Source: Dillenia suffruticosa | Taxonomy: Eukaryota; Streptophyta; Magnoliopsida; Dilleniales; Dilleniaceae | Assembly: GCA_033439265.1 (NCBI GenBank) | Contig: JAVTVX010000026.1 | Span: 2,407,501 to 2,471,500, forward strand | Length of the DNA: 64,000 nt | Direction of reading: 5' to 3' | Made by a program: the position numbers and the translations under genes | Notes under the pieces: generated by a model | Told to the model about the DNA's origin: nothing | The model's input: only the letters and a program-made list of their open reading frames with translations | The model's database searches: none | Part shown: piece by piece, positions 36,421 through 48,499 of the stretch | Layout of the letters: each line of letters starts with the position of its first letter | Position numbering within the stretch: position 1 is the stretch's first letter

Positions 36421-39150
36421 ACTCAAATGCAATGGCATGGTTTCGTATTTTAAAACTCGTTTGGATGCATATATAACACGTATAAACATGCTTGTGGATA
36501 CTCCATGAATTCACAAAAATATTTCATAATTCATTGAAAATTTCACATCACATATTTATTAAATAATACTTGCATTAGAAAATATTTTAAAACATGATAT
36601 TGTGCATCAAACACATAATATAATAAATCTCACTCACAGTATACGAGAGGGTATGCCTCTTCCGGTATGAATCTCGAGGCACACAAAAAAATATGCTCCC
36701 CTCAATATTACCAACGAGACTCTATAAATATAATGTAGAACATGAGTCACTTAAGAGATCATATGATGCGTATATAATAATGTAAATGTGATGCAACCCT
36801 AGTTATAGACAAATCTAGGGTTTTCAAGTTCTATTCTTGCGCCATTTTAGGGAATTGACCACAGTTCCTCAACCGGGGTCAGAATTGGGAAATTCCAATG
36901 TCTATGGTTGGCTCACATAAAAACTCACACTTTTCTTGTTGAACTTATCTCCAAAATCTCGATGGAAGATTTCTTAAAGTCCACATTTTCAAACCAATCA
37001 ATCTCTCACTTTCTATTTTATCCTGTTTTAGAAAATTTCCCATATCTCACAATCTATTCATGCAAAGACTCTGATTTTTGACTATGTTGGAGTTAGGACA
37101 CAATGTTACAACTTCTTAGTTGGGCACTCTCTCAGATTCCTAGTATAAGTCTTTGAAATAGCACCATTTTACCCATATTACATTTAGAAGTCTGTTCTGA
37201 CCAATTTTTAACACAATCATCACAACCTTTAATACACAACTCCAAATTACCTGAACATTTTATAGTACCTAGAAGACACATAACCTTACATTTTTCATGT
37301 TTTTGGTTTCTTCCAATTATGCGTAGAAGGGGTCTGAAATTGACCACCAAAATTTATGTTCAGTTTTGGCCGAGAACCAGAATCTTTTCTGCACAGTTTT
37401 GGGAGATTTTATATAACTCTTGATTTTCTTTGGAAAATTGGCTCAACGTTTCACAGTAAGTGGATAAGAGGGAGATCTACAATTTTTCATCTTTGAGGTT
37501 TTGCAACCAAGAGCTGGAAGGGGATAGTACAATGCTACTGTTTTTAGTATTGGAAAATGGAGGACCCTCTGATGAGTTTTAGAAGAATGGCTGTAACGTT
37601 TGACACAGGGGTTGGATTAAGGTGATCCTTACCTCATTGTAAAGCTAAGACATGGGTCTACGATTCTTTCAGCTAACACAAGATCTGAATCTAATAGGAA
37701 GGGGCTTGAAAACTTAGATTAGTGTTGCTGCCGAAATCAAGGTAAAATGCAAGACTGAATAGGGAATTAGTGTATAACACCAAACTTTGAAAAATCATAT
37801 AAACTCTATCTCTACTCAGAATGTAACGATTGTCATCTCATTTTAAAGCTCTGAACGTCTAGTTTTATGTGTTAAAATTTCTCTAAATTTGTCCTTGTGC
37901 AAAAAATGCTATAGCTAAAACACTATAACCAGTTCAAAATATTCAGATTTCAGAATTTCTGGTTTCCTCCTTGACTTCAAATTTCGGCCAACCCTAGTTT
38001 CCTAAGCAAATCTCCTCATTTTGACCCCAAATTAAGATATGTTATACTATGGAGTATGGAGGGTCTCATACTTGAAGATGGACAGCTGGACTTGAAGCAA
38101 AACTTGGATCTCTCCTCTTGAACTCTTGGCTATCCCTTTGTTCTTCACCAAGAAATCCTTCTCCGTTGGCCTTGCTTTTTGGATATGTTGGGGTTTAGGA
38201 TGTATAGAAATGATCTATGTAAAAGAAATTGGGTATTGTGTAGGAAGATGTAGAGATTTCACCTTGGTAGTCCACGGCTCGAAGGAGGAAGAAGATGAGT
38301 TCTTGCTTCTTTAAAGCTTCACGTTTCTTTTGAAGAATGAAGAGAAAAATCTTTTAGCTTTTGTTTACAATTGATTAACCATGGTTTCCTCTAAGTGTAA
38401 TTAGGGTTAAACTCTACCAAATGAGCATTTAATGTCCAACTACCAATTCCAATCTAAGGCTCTCATTGTTCCTTTAACTTTTCAAATGAATCCTAGCATT
38501 CCACCTTATTGGCACACTTCCCATGGTCATTAATTGTCTCCAACCCCATTTTCTAAATTACATAAAAGGTCTTTCTTACATTTGCGTAAAAATTCCTACA
38601 TCGATTTTCGCGTCACGCACGGCGGGATTAATATTCGACTCGAAATCCGAGAAATTCAAATTTACCCATTTGGTTCATTTTTTTGCAGTGAATCAAATAG
38701 AGTTGGTCTCGCATAAATCTGAGATCATTTGATAGCCCAAATGTCCCTCGGAGTGAACTAAATCCTCAATCTGTCAAAATTTGACCTCGACATCGAAATG
38801 CATGAAATCATACTACGGACTCCGTTTTACACAGATTTAAAAAATATAGGTCTTTGGTAAAAACGGGACCGTTTACTCTGATAAATTTCAATTCTGCCAA
38901 AAATTAAGGTTTTTCGGGCAAAAATTTTAGAGTACCGAGTATTTTTGCGTTACGGCTTAAATTTCACTTTCCCTCCTTGACCCTTCCCTTTTAAAGTGAA
39001 TTTAGTATGTATATATCATAGCATCAAATTTGCACGTGTGGTTTTCATTTTGGCTTAGTAACAAAGATTTTTGCTCTTGATAATTTAGCTATACAATTTT
39101 TCGAGCGATTTTCAAAACGGAAAAATTCTTAGTGAATTTTGGGCAATAAA
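36420..39150. other. Unassigned repeat-like region, possibly an old LTR
   Basis: About 2.7 kb without a credible ORF. Composition changes from AT-rich (36420-36780) to more even, with a less AT-rich stretch around 38590-38980 (GCGTCACGCACGGCGGGA, AAAACGGGACCGTTTACTC). Long ORF-less stretches like this are often retrotransposon LTR or leader DNA, but I cannot find ends, a PBS or a second copy. Confidence 0.35.
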
Positions 39151-39418
39151 AACATGATCAATATCATATATATATCGATGAGAGTACAATATGAAAGATG
39201 CCGAAATGTCGGTATTATATGACATGCCAACAAAGTATAAAGATAACTTGTAAGAGATTGTACAAGTATCCAGTTTTATTACTCAATGGCGTAGATGAGA
39301 AGTTAATATATCTAATTTTATTTATTACATATTTCTTTTATTTTAATTGTAATGAAAGATTATTTTCAATTCACTCAGAAATGACACTATGAAATGAGTT
39401 ATTGGAAATTTGTGTAAC

Positions 39419-40221
39419 AAATGGAAAAGTTTTAAAAATACTTTGAAATCAAAATGGTTTGATAATTCATTTGGAATATATAATAATATTAAGAGAATGG
39501 AAGATAAAAGAGTTGATCCAAATCAATTTAAGGAGTTTGTTATTTTCTAGTTTAGTTATAAAGAAAAAGTAAAAGTTATCAATTTTTCTTATCAGTACTT
39601 TATAATGCAATCCACTTGTTGTTCTAATATTATTTTCTCTATGTTAGGAAATTCATAAAAAAAATTCAAAATGTTGCGCAAAGTTGACTGAACCACATTA
39701 TTTAGAATTGAAGTCATTTGCCAAACTCATACATAAGAAGGTATAAATAATTCATATTCTATTTTATTTGCCATTAATTTATTCACATAATACTTTAAAG
39801 TTGTTTATTTTTATCATAACGTATGACATAATCTAATAGGATGAAACCTTTTAGAACTAAGCTTTATATTATAAGTAGAGTATGATTAGATGGCAGATTA
39901 GTTTCTACAACATTTAGAAGTTGTGGTACGGATGATTATCTTTCATATAATTCTAATTGATATGTTTATAGATTATTGAGCTTTGATTCACTTTATCTCT
40001 TACAGGAAATAATGAAGAGTGGAATGAAGGTTATTGCCAGTAAAGAATGGCAAGTAAAAAGTTTGAATTTGTCTTGGGGAAGTGATATCGTATCTAAAGT
40101 TGAAGAACCTAATTTGAGGGAAAGAGTCAAACATGTGAAAAAAGTTATAATTCAATCACAACATATATCTGTGCATCCAACCAGACCTGAGAACAATGAT
40201 ATGACTATTATGATAGAATGA
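39419..40221 (+). pseudogene. Plant transposase relic (Transposase_24/En-Spm-associated type)
   Basis: Three exon-like pieces with plausible splice sites can be read. 39419-39568 gives KWKSFKNTLKSKWFDNSF and RVDPNQFKEFVIF, then a TAG where Trp is expected, and ends before GTAAAA. 39648-39740 follows TTAG and gives LTEPHYLELKSFAKLIHKK before GTATAA. 40006-40221 follows CTCTTACAG. The layout W..WK..LK..., then QF..LV..W, then a short Lys-rich exon ending in T.G.KSFA matches the plant Transposase_24 family linked to CACTA/En-Spm elements. The assignment is from memory of the family pattern and is not certain. Confidence 0.45.
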
Positions 40222-40290
40222 TTAATGGAACAAAATCATAATCTTACTAATTTGGCGAGTAATACTCTTACGCATGTTATTATGTATACT

Positions 40291-40295
40291 AGAAG
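40291..40295 (+). repeat. 5-bp target-site duplication AGAAG, left copy
   Basis: AGAAG directly precedes the 5' LTR start TGTAACACC of element B. The same five bases follow its 3' LTR at 51467-51471. Confidence 0.9.
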
Positions 40296-43235
40296 TGTAA
40301 CACCGATACTGCGGTGTCCATACAATTGTACTCCTCTCCTCTTCAGGAATTGAATAAAATATTTTTCAGTTATATATATAGAGAAATTTTTATTTATTTT
40401 GATTTTTGATTTTTGGGGGCTTTAAATCAAAATTTTTGGTATATATGAAATATTCGTATTTCCGATTTGAGGCATATCCTATTTTGTTAAAAAAAAAATA
40501 AGAGGGAAGTGCTGTATTTTGGCCAAAACGTAGCCGCTCTCTCTCTCTTTCTCTCTCTCTCTTTCCGCCTCTTCTTCTTCCTGTGGCCGCCTCACCTTCC
40601 TCCCCCTCCGCCGCCGCTCTCTCTCCACTACTACTCCTCCCTCCCGCGAGCACAGCCTCCTTGTGAGAGTAGCCTCCCCGCAAGGGTGAACCTCCTCGCA
40701 CGAGCGCGCGCCATAGCTCACGAGCTCACCAGCCTACAACGCGATCTTCCTCGACCGAGTGCGATCCTCCTCGCATGAGTGCGCCACTACGCGTGATCTT
40801 CTGCCAATGCTCCACAGCGCGACCATGAGCATGCGACTACCTAAGCACACTACAGCGTGAGCGCACCTGTGCACGAGTGCGCGCCTGCGAGATCGCCAAC
40901 CCGCTAACTCCCAGCCCTCAAGCCCGCCAGCCCACGAGCCCACTAGCCCACGAGCCCGCCAACCCACCAGCCCACGAGACTGTATTGGCCCGCGAGCCCG
41001 CGACCGGTCGTCTCCTTCGAGAGCTCACTTACAGTCCCCGCAGAAACCCTAGATTGCGGCTTCTTCACTGCAGGAAACGGCGAGCCCACCAGCCTGCAAG
41101 CCCACCAGCCCGCTAGCCCACCAGCCCGCGAGACAGCAACGGCCCGCAAGCCCGCGACCAGTCGTCTTCTTCAAGACCTCACCTGCAGTCCCCGCAAAAA
41201 CCCTAGGTCGCGGCTTCTTCACTGCAAGTAACGGCTATGTTGTTTGTAGTCCTAGGGTTTGATATTTAGAATTTGATTTAGTTGCTAATATTGTTCAAAT
41301 TTGAAAATATTATTGATTTTAAACCAATTCGATGGGCGAACGAAAGCTAAGTCTGAGATTTGCGAAACCCTAGGTGAGAGAGAAATGCAATCACTTAAAC
41401 GTTTGAAATAAATTTTATCGAATTTAGATTGAAATTACAATCCAAAGCTATATATATGTTCTGAAATATGTTAAATTCGAAGAAAATTAGAAAAATGAGA
41501 AATATGGGAAATTTGATCATTTGTGAGCCAAATGATTCGAAATTTATGAAACGGAAATATAGAAAGGAGATAGTGTAAATTAAGGTTGTATTAATTAGGA
41601 AAGAAAATGGAAAATCTGTTTATAGACTACTATTTGATGTTAAATTATGATGATCTGATTAGGTTGATCTTTTTGGAGACTCGATGAGTCAGATTGGATA
41701 ATTTTTTAAAATAGGGAGTGACCACCCTCCCTAAAAAAGTGAGTGGGACCCTAATCTCTTGCATGAAATAGTAAAACCTGATTTCATCGTGTTTTTAATA
41801 AAACACGTATGGAATTGAAATTAAAATCTGTTTTGTGATTATTAGAGTGTCGTACTTATGTTTTCTATGATTATACATCCATGTTTGAAATGAAATGAAA
41901 TTGTGCCATGATTTGAGAAATTGAATGTTTTTCTATTCTACGATTGCATTGGTTTGTTGAATTTAAATGATTTCGATAAAATATATTGACACACGGATTT
42001 GAATTGTTTTGAGGATATGATGAGATGATTTGGCTATGTGGGTTGGATGCCTACTAACTTGAGATGATATGATGTTATGGCATTATTTGATAGCTACGAA
42101 AGGCATTTGTAAAGGCACTGGGTTGGCCGGATACGCTTTTACAGGAGGTATCCACAAACGTCATATGTCTAATGGCTATAGGCGTGGCCTGTTGAACCAA
42201 GTAAGGGAGATGACATGTGTGACACCACCGTCTAGCACCGGGCGCGGTCTTATACACGATGATGAGCTAGCCCCAGCGAACTCATGGCCATTGTCAGGGT
42301 AGAGAGCGACTTTTGAACTTTATGTATAATAAAACCCCCAATGTGCCTGTCCTTGGTCATGGTTGACCTTTGCTAGGATCTTTTCGGCTTACTCTATGAT
42401 CAACTTGATTTTAAATGGATGCATATATGTATGTTAACATGTGAATGATTAAATGAGTTCATTTTAGCGAACATATCATGATTTACTATAAAATTTGAAT
42501 TATTGGTTATGAATGATATTATTTGACACTCCAATGTTCATCTACACTATTAGTGCTTGAAATTAATCCCCTCACTCACTGGATATTTTCCTTGATACTC
42601 ACCTCTCTTCTTTCCCTCCTCAGACAGGATTATTGTGCTAGAGCGACGTTTCGGGCTCCAGAGGATCTGGTAGCTCGTTGGCGGATTTGAGTATTTTTCA
42701 ATGGTAAGATTTAAATTAAGTTGAGATATGAGCTCCGCGCTTTATTTTCGACCCTGTGAGGTCTTGACTTTGAGGTCTGTAGTTGACCGTGTATTTATTG
42801 TGGGATTGACTGTATAATTTATATACATTTATTTGCGAAACTCTCATATTTCATTTGCATTGAGGTAAATTATAGTATTTGAATTCAACTTGGAAAAATT
42901 GGTTGTAAATTATATAAAACTTAGACCTACTCAGTGTTGCAACTGATCATGCTCTAGTTGGGCATGACAGTAGAGGTCTGTGACTAGAATTGTTGGAAAT
43001 TTATTTAGCCTAGCGTTGTTCTGGATGTCTGCTATGGTTGGTGGGTTGTTGGGAGGTCGGGATGGCCATTTTATTTTATTTACAGGATGATTTTAAATTA
43101 TACAGGTTTAAACATGTTTATTTATACATGGGAGACCTCTGATTTATGGGTAGGTTCTACCCAATTTTTTGTAAAAATACAACCGATATTCATGACAATG
43201 GACGGCTGCTCACGACCCCAGTTCGGGGCGTGACA
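40296..43235 (+). repeat. 5' LTR of element B (2940 bp)
   Basis: Starts TGTAACACC and ends GGGGCGTGACA. Compared with the 3' LTR it has many substitutions, a 154-bp tandem duplication in the GC-rich core (near 41001 and 41155) and a deletion of about 25 bp near 41805. That means the element inserted well before the segmental duplication. Confidence 0.93.
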
Positions 43236-43242
43236 GTTCTAT

Positions 43243-43253
43243 TGGTATCAGAG
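43243..43253 (+). other. Primer-binding site, initiator Met tRNA
   Basis: TGGTATCAGAG lies 7 bp after the 5' LTR, the standard PBS of Tekay and many other plant retrotransposons. The next base is T where the consensus has C. Confidence 0.88.
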
Positions 43254-43530
43254 TGTCTAGGTTAGAGAAAAGATAGTAGTAAAAGTCTTCCCAAATACAT
43301 TTAAAAGTCCTCAATCCTTTAGAGAGTTTCATACAGTCATTTAAAGTCTTGTACACGGTCATAGACATATAATATCATTTATTATAAAGGATACGATATA
43401 CGAGGTATACATTCCATGATTCCGCATTCAAATGTCTTCATTCATAACTTAAATTCTATTTTTAGGGGGTTAGTTAGTCGGTAACTAATCCTAATCCTTA
43501 TTTATATCTAATGAAACGGTTCTCTCTTTA
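43254..43530 (+). other. Untranslated leader of element B
   Basis: Non-coding sequence between the PBS and the first gag codons. Nothing else is seen. Confidence 0.6.
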
Positions 43531-44886
43531 CAGAATTATGCGACTAGGGCACTTGAGGCTCCATGAGTACCGGAGGGTGCTTCTTCTACTCACGCACCAT
43601 CTATAGTGCCACCCCCAGCACCTCCACCGGCTGGTACAGCCAAGATTCCTCCACCATCACTCGATGCCTTGAGACAGTGGTAGGAGTGGTAAGTAGATAT
43701 GGGGCGCAGATGCCACCGCCTCCACTACAGACTCCAGTGACCGTACCTGCGGCCTTACCTACACCTACGGCACCGATTCCTCCTTCGGTGGTCAGTCCTT
43801 CTATTTCTATTCCGACTGATGAGACGTCGACTACTTTGAGGTGCATCCACGAGCTCACTCAGTTGGTGAAAGAGTCTCAGTAGCTCGGTTGCACAAACTT
43901 TTCAAGATCCAGTAATGCCGTAGCGGCGAAGCACTGGATCAACAGAACTCGTAGGATTCTTAAAGATTTGGGGTTGTCAGAGGAGCTCAGATTGAGAGTT
44001 GTGGAGAGACTCCTCGATGGAGATGCCCTCTCGTGGAGGGAGGCTATCCGTGATAGTACTACACAAACCTTGCGGTGGGAGGACTTTCTACGAGAGTTCG
44101 ACCGCAAGTACTTCACCCCGTTCCAGCAAGACCGGATGAGGACAAAGTTCCTACACTTACGCCAGGGGACGAGATCAATTTCAGAGTACGAGACTGAGCT
44201 TAGACGACTAGTGGCCTTTGTCCCCGACATGGCTACACCAGCTCAGTTGAGGTTTAAGTTTGAAGATGGTCTTTAATTGAGTATCAAAAAGTATATGACA
44301 GTGACTCTCTCTTTTACACTATCAGAGGTGATTGATTCAGCATATCGGGTAGAGGAGATTGTTCGAGCTGAGGCTCAACAGAGGGAGAGTCACCAGAAGA
44401 GGAAAACTGGGTCACAGGGTGGACAGTCTTCGAAGAGGGGTAGAGGTTTTGGATGTCCTGGAGGTTCTTCTAGCTTCAGACCAGCAGGACCAGGACAGGG
44501 GCCTCGACCACAGGGTTTTGGGATACCAGTCCCTAGTGTCTCTATACAGTCTACTACATAAAGACAGCCTTTTTGTTATAAATGTGGCAGCCACCATGCC
44601 TTTGGGTCTTATAGAGTACCAGTTATTTGCTTCCAGTATGGGAAGCAAGGTCACGTTAGGAGTGTCTGCCCAGATTTAGGTCGAGGAGGATCGACGTTAT
44701 AGAGTTGTACTAGTACTTCTGGCACAGGTCAGTAGAGGGCACCTGTGCACTCAGCTCTTACTGCTCCTCAGACTATAGCCGGGAGTAATACAGTGCCAGG
44801 ACCGTCGCAATAGTGGCCTAGGGCCCAGGCTCGTGTGTTTGCGATGACGCAGGAGGACACACAGGCAAACCTTGATGTTATTATGG
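43530..44886 (+). pseudogene. Gag (element B)
   Basis: The proline-rich N-terminal part (PPPLQTPVTVPAALPTPTAP) leads into the retrotransposon gag domain at 43968-44276 (LLDGDALSWREAIRD, WEDFLREFDRKYFTP, MRTKFLHLRQGTRSISEYE). The nucleocapsid region near 44570-44690 has CYKCGSHH and CFQYGKQGHVRSVCP, in which the second zinc knuckle has lost a Cys. A stop at 43880, another after FEDGL (44274-44276) and other breaks divide the frame. It would form the particle that packages the RNA. The final codons, VFAMTQEDTQANLDVIMG, run up to the intron-like segment. Confidence 0.85.
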
Positions 44887-45076
44887 GTAATCCTCCCGCA
44901 GATTACTCAGTATAGTACTTTTGTTGTACTTTCTGTATAAGTTTTTTGTATATCATGATGTCGATGTACAGTTTTGACTAGTTAAAGTTTTAGAAACTTA
45001 ACTAGTTTGATATATATATGAATTTGTCTACTTTTCTTCGCATTTTAAATATCTTTAATCTTTTTCCTATCTTTAG
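44887..45076 (+). other. Probable GT-AG intron between gag and protease (element B)
   Basis: The gag frame runs to ATT ATG G at 44886. The next bases are GTAATCC, and the segment ends in CTTTTTCCTATCTTTAG at 45076, a strong acceptor with a pyrimidine tract. The protease frame follows at GT ACC. The segment is AT-rich and 190 nt long. Splicing restores GT..IFGI in frame as in element C, except that a later TGA (45085-45087) now sits where C has CCT. If unspliced, Gag ends at TAG 44913-44915. Confidence 0.65.
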
Positions 45077-45520
45077 GTACCATGTGAATATTTGGTATCA
45101 ACGTCCATATTCTTATAGATATCGAGTCGAATTTTTCATATGTGAGGGACACGTTCGCTCGCCATTCTGATAGACCTCTCTTGCCACTTGATGAGTAGAT
45201 TATAGTAGTCACTCCTCTTTACAAGCATATCATTCGAGATACAGTCTATAGGGGCTATGAGGTCGGTATGGGGGAGGTGGTATTAGAGGCATATTTGATT
45301 CCGCTTCCTATTACGAATTTTGATGCCATCCTAGGGATGGATTGGCTGAGTTTATACCAGACTTCCGTGGATTGTTTCATGAAAGAGGTTGAGTTTCAGA
45401 GGTCCGGGCAGCCACCATTAGTATTCCAAGATGAGAGACGAGCATTGCCCCGTTATATTATATTTGTTATGAAGGCTAAAACTTGGTACGCCGTGGTAGT
45501 GCGGCTTATCTGACTTATGT
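45077..45520 (+). pseudogene. Protease (element B), active site mutated
   Basis: The frame aligns with element C: IFGINVHILIDIESNFSYV, then a TAG stop (45196-45198), then the open part 45268-45513 with NFDAILGMDWLSLYQTSVDC. The catalytic triad is D-I-E instead of D-T-G, so the enzyme could not work even without the stops. Confidence 0.85.
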
Positions 45521-46930
45521 TGTCGACACCACCGTTGAGGGACCGAGACTTGAGGAGGTTCCTGTGGTGCAGGATTTTCCAGAGGTATTCCCCGAGGAGC
45601 TTCCCGGATTACCATTAGTTTGGAAGTTCAATTTCGAGATTGATCTAGTATCGGGGACCAATCCTATTTCTATTCCGCCATATAGAATGGCGCCTACAGA
45701 ACTAAGAGAGCTTAAGATCAGTTGCAGAAACTTCTAGATAAGGGATTTATTCACCCAAATACTTCACCTTGGGGAGCTCCTGTGTTATTTGTAAAGAAGA
45801 AAGATGGTACACTTAGGATTTGTGTAAATTACAGGCAGTTGAACAAAGTCACCATAAAAAACAGATATCCCCTGCCACGTATAGATGATTTGTTTGATCA
45901 GCTGCAAAGAGTTACGATTTTCTCTAAGATTGATCTCTATTCGGGTTATCATCAATTGAGAATTCAGGCTGAAAATGTGTCCAATATAGCTTTTCGCACA
46001 CGATACGGCCATTACAAGTTTCTAGTCATACCGTTTGGGCTGACTAATGCCCCAGCTGCTTTTATGGATCTGATGAACTGAGTTTTTCATGACTATTTGG
46101 ATTGGTTCGTTATCGTATTCATCGATGACATCTTGATATATTCACGGAATGATGAAGATCATGTTCAGCACCTTCGGGTGGTATTACAGATACTCCGTGA
46201 GAAGTAATTATATGTCAAATTCTCGAAATGTGAGTTTTGACTGAGACAAGTTGGATTCTTGGAGCACATTGTCTCCGCGGAGGGTATTTATATTGATCTG
46301 TGAAAGTTTGAGACTATAGTGAAGTGGAAGCAGCCACAAACAGTTACCGAAATTCGTAGTTTTCTCGATTTGGCCGGGTATTATCGCAGATTTGTAGAGG
46401 GATTCTCCCGAATAGCTGCTCCGTTGTCTAAATTGACCCAAAAGGGGATCAAGTTTGTTTGGGATGACTGCTGTGAGGCGAGCTTTCAGGAGCTCAAACA
46501 ACGGTTGACATCCGCTCCTATTTTAGCCCTTCCCACTAGCAATCTGGAGTTTACAATGTACAGTGATGCTAGCCGACAGGGATTGGGTTGAGTTATGATG
46601 CAGGATGGTTGGGTTATTGTATATGCCTCGCGACAGCTGAAAAAACACGAGGTTAACTACCCAACACATGATTTAGAGTTGGCAACCATAGTTTTCACAT
46701 TGAAGATATGGCGGCATTATCTTTATGGGGTGACCTACAGAGTATTTACAGATCACAGGAGTTTGAAATATCTATTTACCCAAAAAGAGCTGAATTTGAG
46801 ACAGAGGAGATGGTTAGAGCTTCTTAAAGATTATGACCTCATTATTAACTATCATTTGGGCAAGGCAAATGTTGTTACAGATATCTTGAGTAGGAAGTCA
46901 GCATCATCCTCACAGTCGATAGAGAAAGCC
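45521..46930 (+). pseudogene. Reverse transcriptase and RNase H (element B)
   Basis: RT begins with the [14 protein letters not shown] block, and a one-base loss near 45718 shifts the frame. It continues with [46 protein letters not shown] and the catalytic [10 protein letters not shown]. Stops fall at 46079, 46206, 46238 and about 46302. RNase H has its four acidic positions ([28 protein letters not shown]) but a TGA at 46590-46592, where Cys is usual. The stop after GLG is shared with element A. The enzyme would copy the RNA to DNA but is inactive. Confidence 0.9.
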
Positions 46931-48280
46931 TACCTTTCTTGTTTAGTGGGACTCAGTTTGACTAGTGATGATCAGGGAGGCTTACTAGCCAGATTTGAGG
47001 TCAGACCGACTTTGTTCGGCCGTATTCGAGAGCTCCAGAGTACAGATGAGGAGTTTCAGAGTATTGCGGATAGAGTCTGCAGAGCTGAGGGTGGAGATTT
47101 CGGGATCCGAAGAGATGGTTTGATAGTATTCAAGGAGCGGGTTTGTATTCCCACTGATTCAGATCTCCGCAATGCCATACTCAAGAAGGCGCACTCCTCT
47201 GCTTATGCATTGCATCCGGGTGGTACCAAGATGTATCGAACCATTCGGGATAGTTATTGGTGGCCTGGCATGAAACGGGAAATAGCGGATTTTGTGACTA
47301 GGTGTTTAGTTTGCCAGCAGGTAAGACCGAGCATTAGTGGCCGGCTGGTATATTACAGCCCTTACCCATCCCTGAGTAGAAGTAGGATCACATTACTATG
47401 GATTTTGTGATAGAGCTACCGCGGACTTCATCACGGTATGATGCCATTTGGGTGATTGTAGATCGACTTACCAAATCCATACATTTTCTTCCTATTCGCA
47501 GTGACTATCCTTTGGAGACCTTGGCATGTCTTTACATTGATACAATAGTTCGGCTGCATGGTGTTCTTGTGTCGATAGTATCAGACAGGGACCCGAGATT
47601 CAATTTCAAATTTTAGCCCAAGTTGTAGAAGGCAATGTGCACAAGGCTGAATTTTAGTACAGCCTATCATCCGCAAACAGATAGTCAATTAGAGAGGACC
47701 ATTCAGACCCTTAAGGACATGCTGAGGACAATCTGAGGGCATGTGTGATGAATTTCTGAGGTAGTTGGGATCAGCACCTTTCACTGATCGAATTCGCATA
47801 TAATAAGAGCTATCAGGCCAGTATAGGGATGCCCCATATGAGGCACTGTATGGTAGGAAGTGCCGCACCCTGATATGCTGGGATGAGATCGGAGAGCGAC
47901 GTCTTAGCAGTGTTGAGCTGATTGAAGAAATGAAGGATAAAGTAAAGGTCATCCGTGAGCGGATGAAAGCTGCTCAGGACAGACAGAAGGCATATGCCGA
48001 TCGTAGGCGGCGATCTCTTGAGTTTGCCACTGAAGATATGGTTTTCTTGAGGATATCTCCTTGGAAGGGAGTTATACGATTCAAGCAGCGGGGCAAGTTG
48101 AGTCCCAGATATATAGGGCCCTTCCGTATCCTTGAGAGGGTTGGAAGTGTGGTATACAGATTGGAACTGTCAAATGAACTATCCCGTATTCACGATGTTT
48201 TCCATGTCTCAGTACTCAAGAAGTATTTGGCCGATCCTTCTCATGTACTTGAGCCTCCACCTGTTGAGTTATGAGAGGAC
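46931..48280 (+). pseudogene. Integrase (element B)
   Basis: Open frame 46595-47410 extends through the H2C2 finger ([15 protein letters not shown] and [10 protein letters not shown]). A frame change near 47340-47400 precedes the core: [15 protein letters not shown] (first Asp), VSDRDPRF (second Asp, near 47582) and LERTIQTLKDMLR (Glu). About 15 extra bases near 47730 and stops follow. The C-terminal domain, at 47930-48274, has MVFLRISPWKGVIRF and YIGPFRILERVGSVVYRLE, and ends at TGA 48272-48274. The frame change upstream of MDFV is shared with element A. Confidence 0.9.
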
Positions 48281-48450
48281 CTTAGTCTTCCGGTTCAGCC
48301 CGTGACTATTCTAGATCGGCAGGTCAGGAAGCTGCAGAGCAAGGGAGTATTGTTTGTCTGAGTCTTGTGGAGGAGTGACTAGATCAAGGAAGAAATCTGG
48401 GAGCCTGAGGAGGCTATGAAGAGATGGTACTCCTATTTATTTACTGTTTA
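48281..48450 (+). pseudogene. Chromodomain (element B)
   Basis: After HVSVLKKYLADPSHV and a stop, the reading PVTILDRQVRKLQSKGV, stop, VLWRSD, stop, IKEEIWEPEEAMKRW matches the chromodomain of Tekay-type elements. Three stops make it inactive. Confidence 0.75.
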
Positions 48451-48485
48451 GTCATCTTTTAATTTTGAGAACGCAACTTGTTTTT

Positions 48486-48499
48486 AGGGGGTTAGAAAA
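48486..48499 (+). other. Polypurine tract
   Basis: AGGGGGTTAGAAAA directly precedes the 3' LTR. It is the site where plus-strand DNA synthesis would start. Confidence 0.8.
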
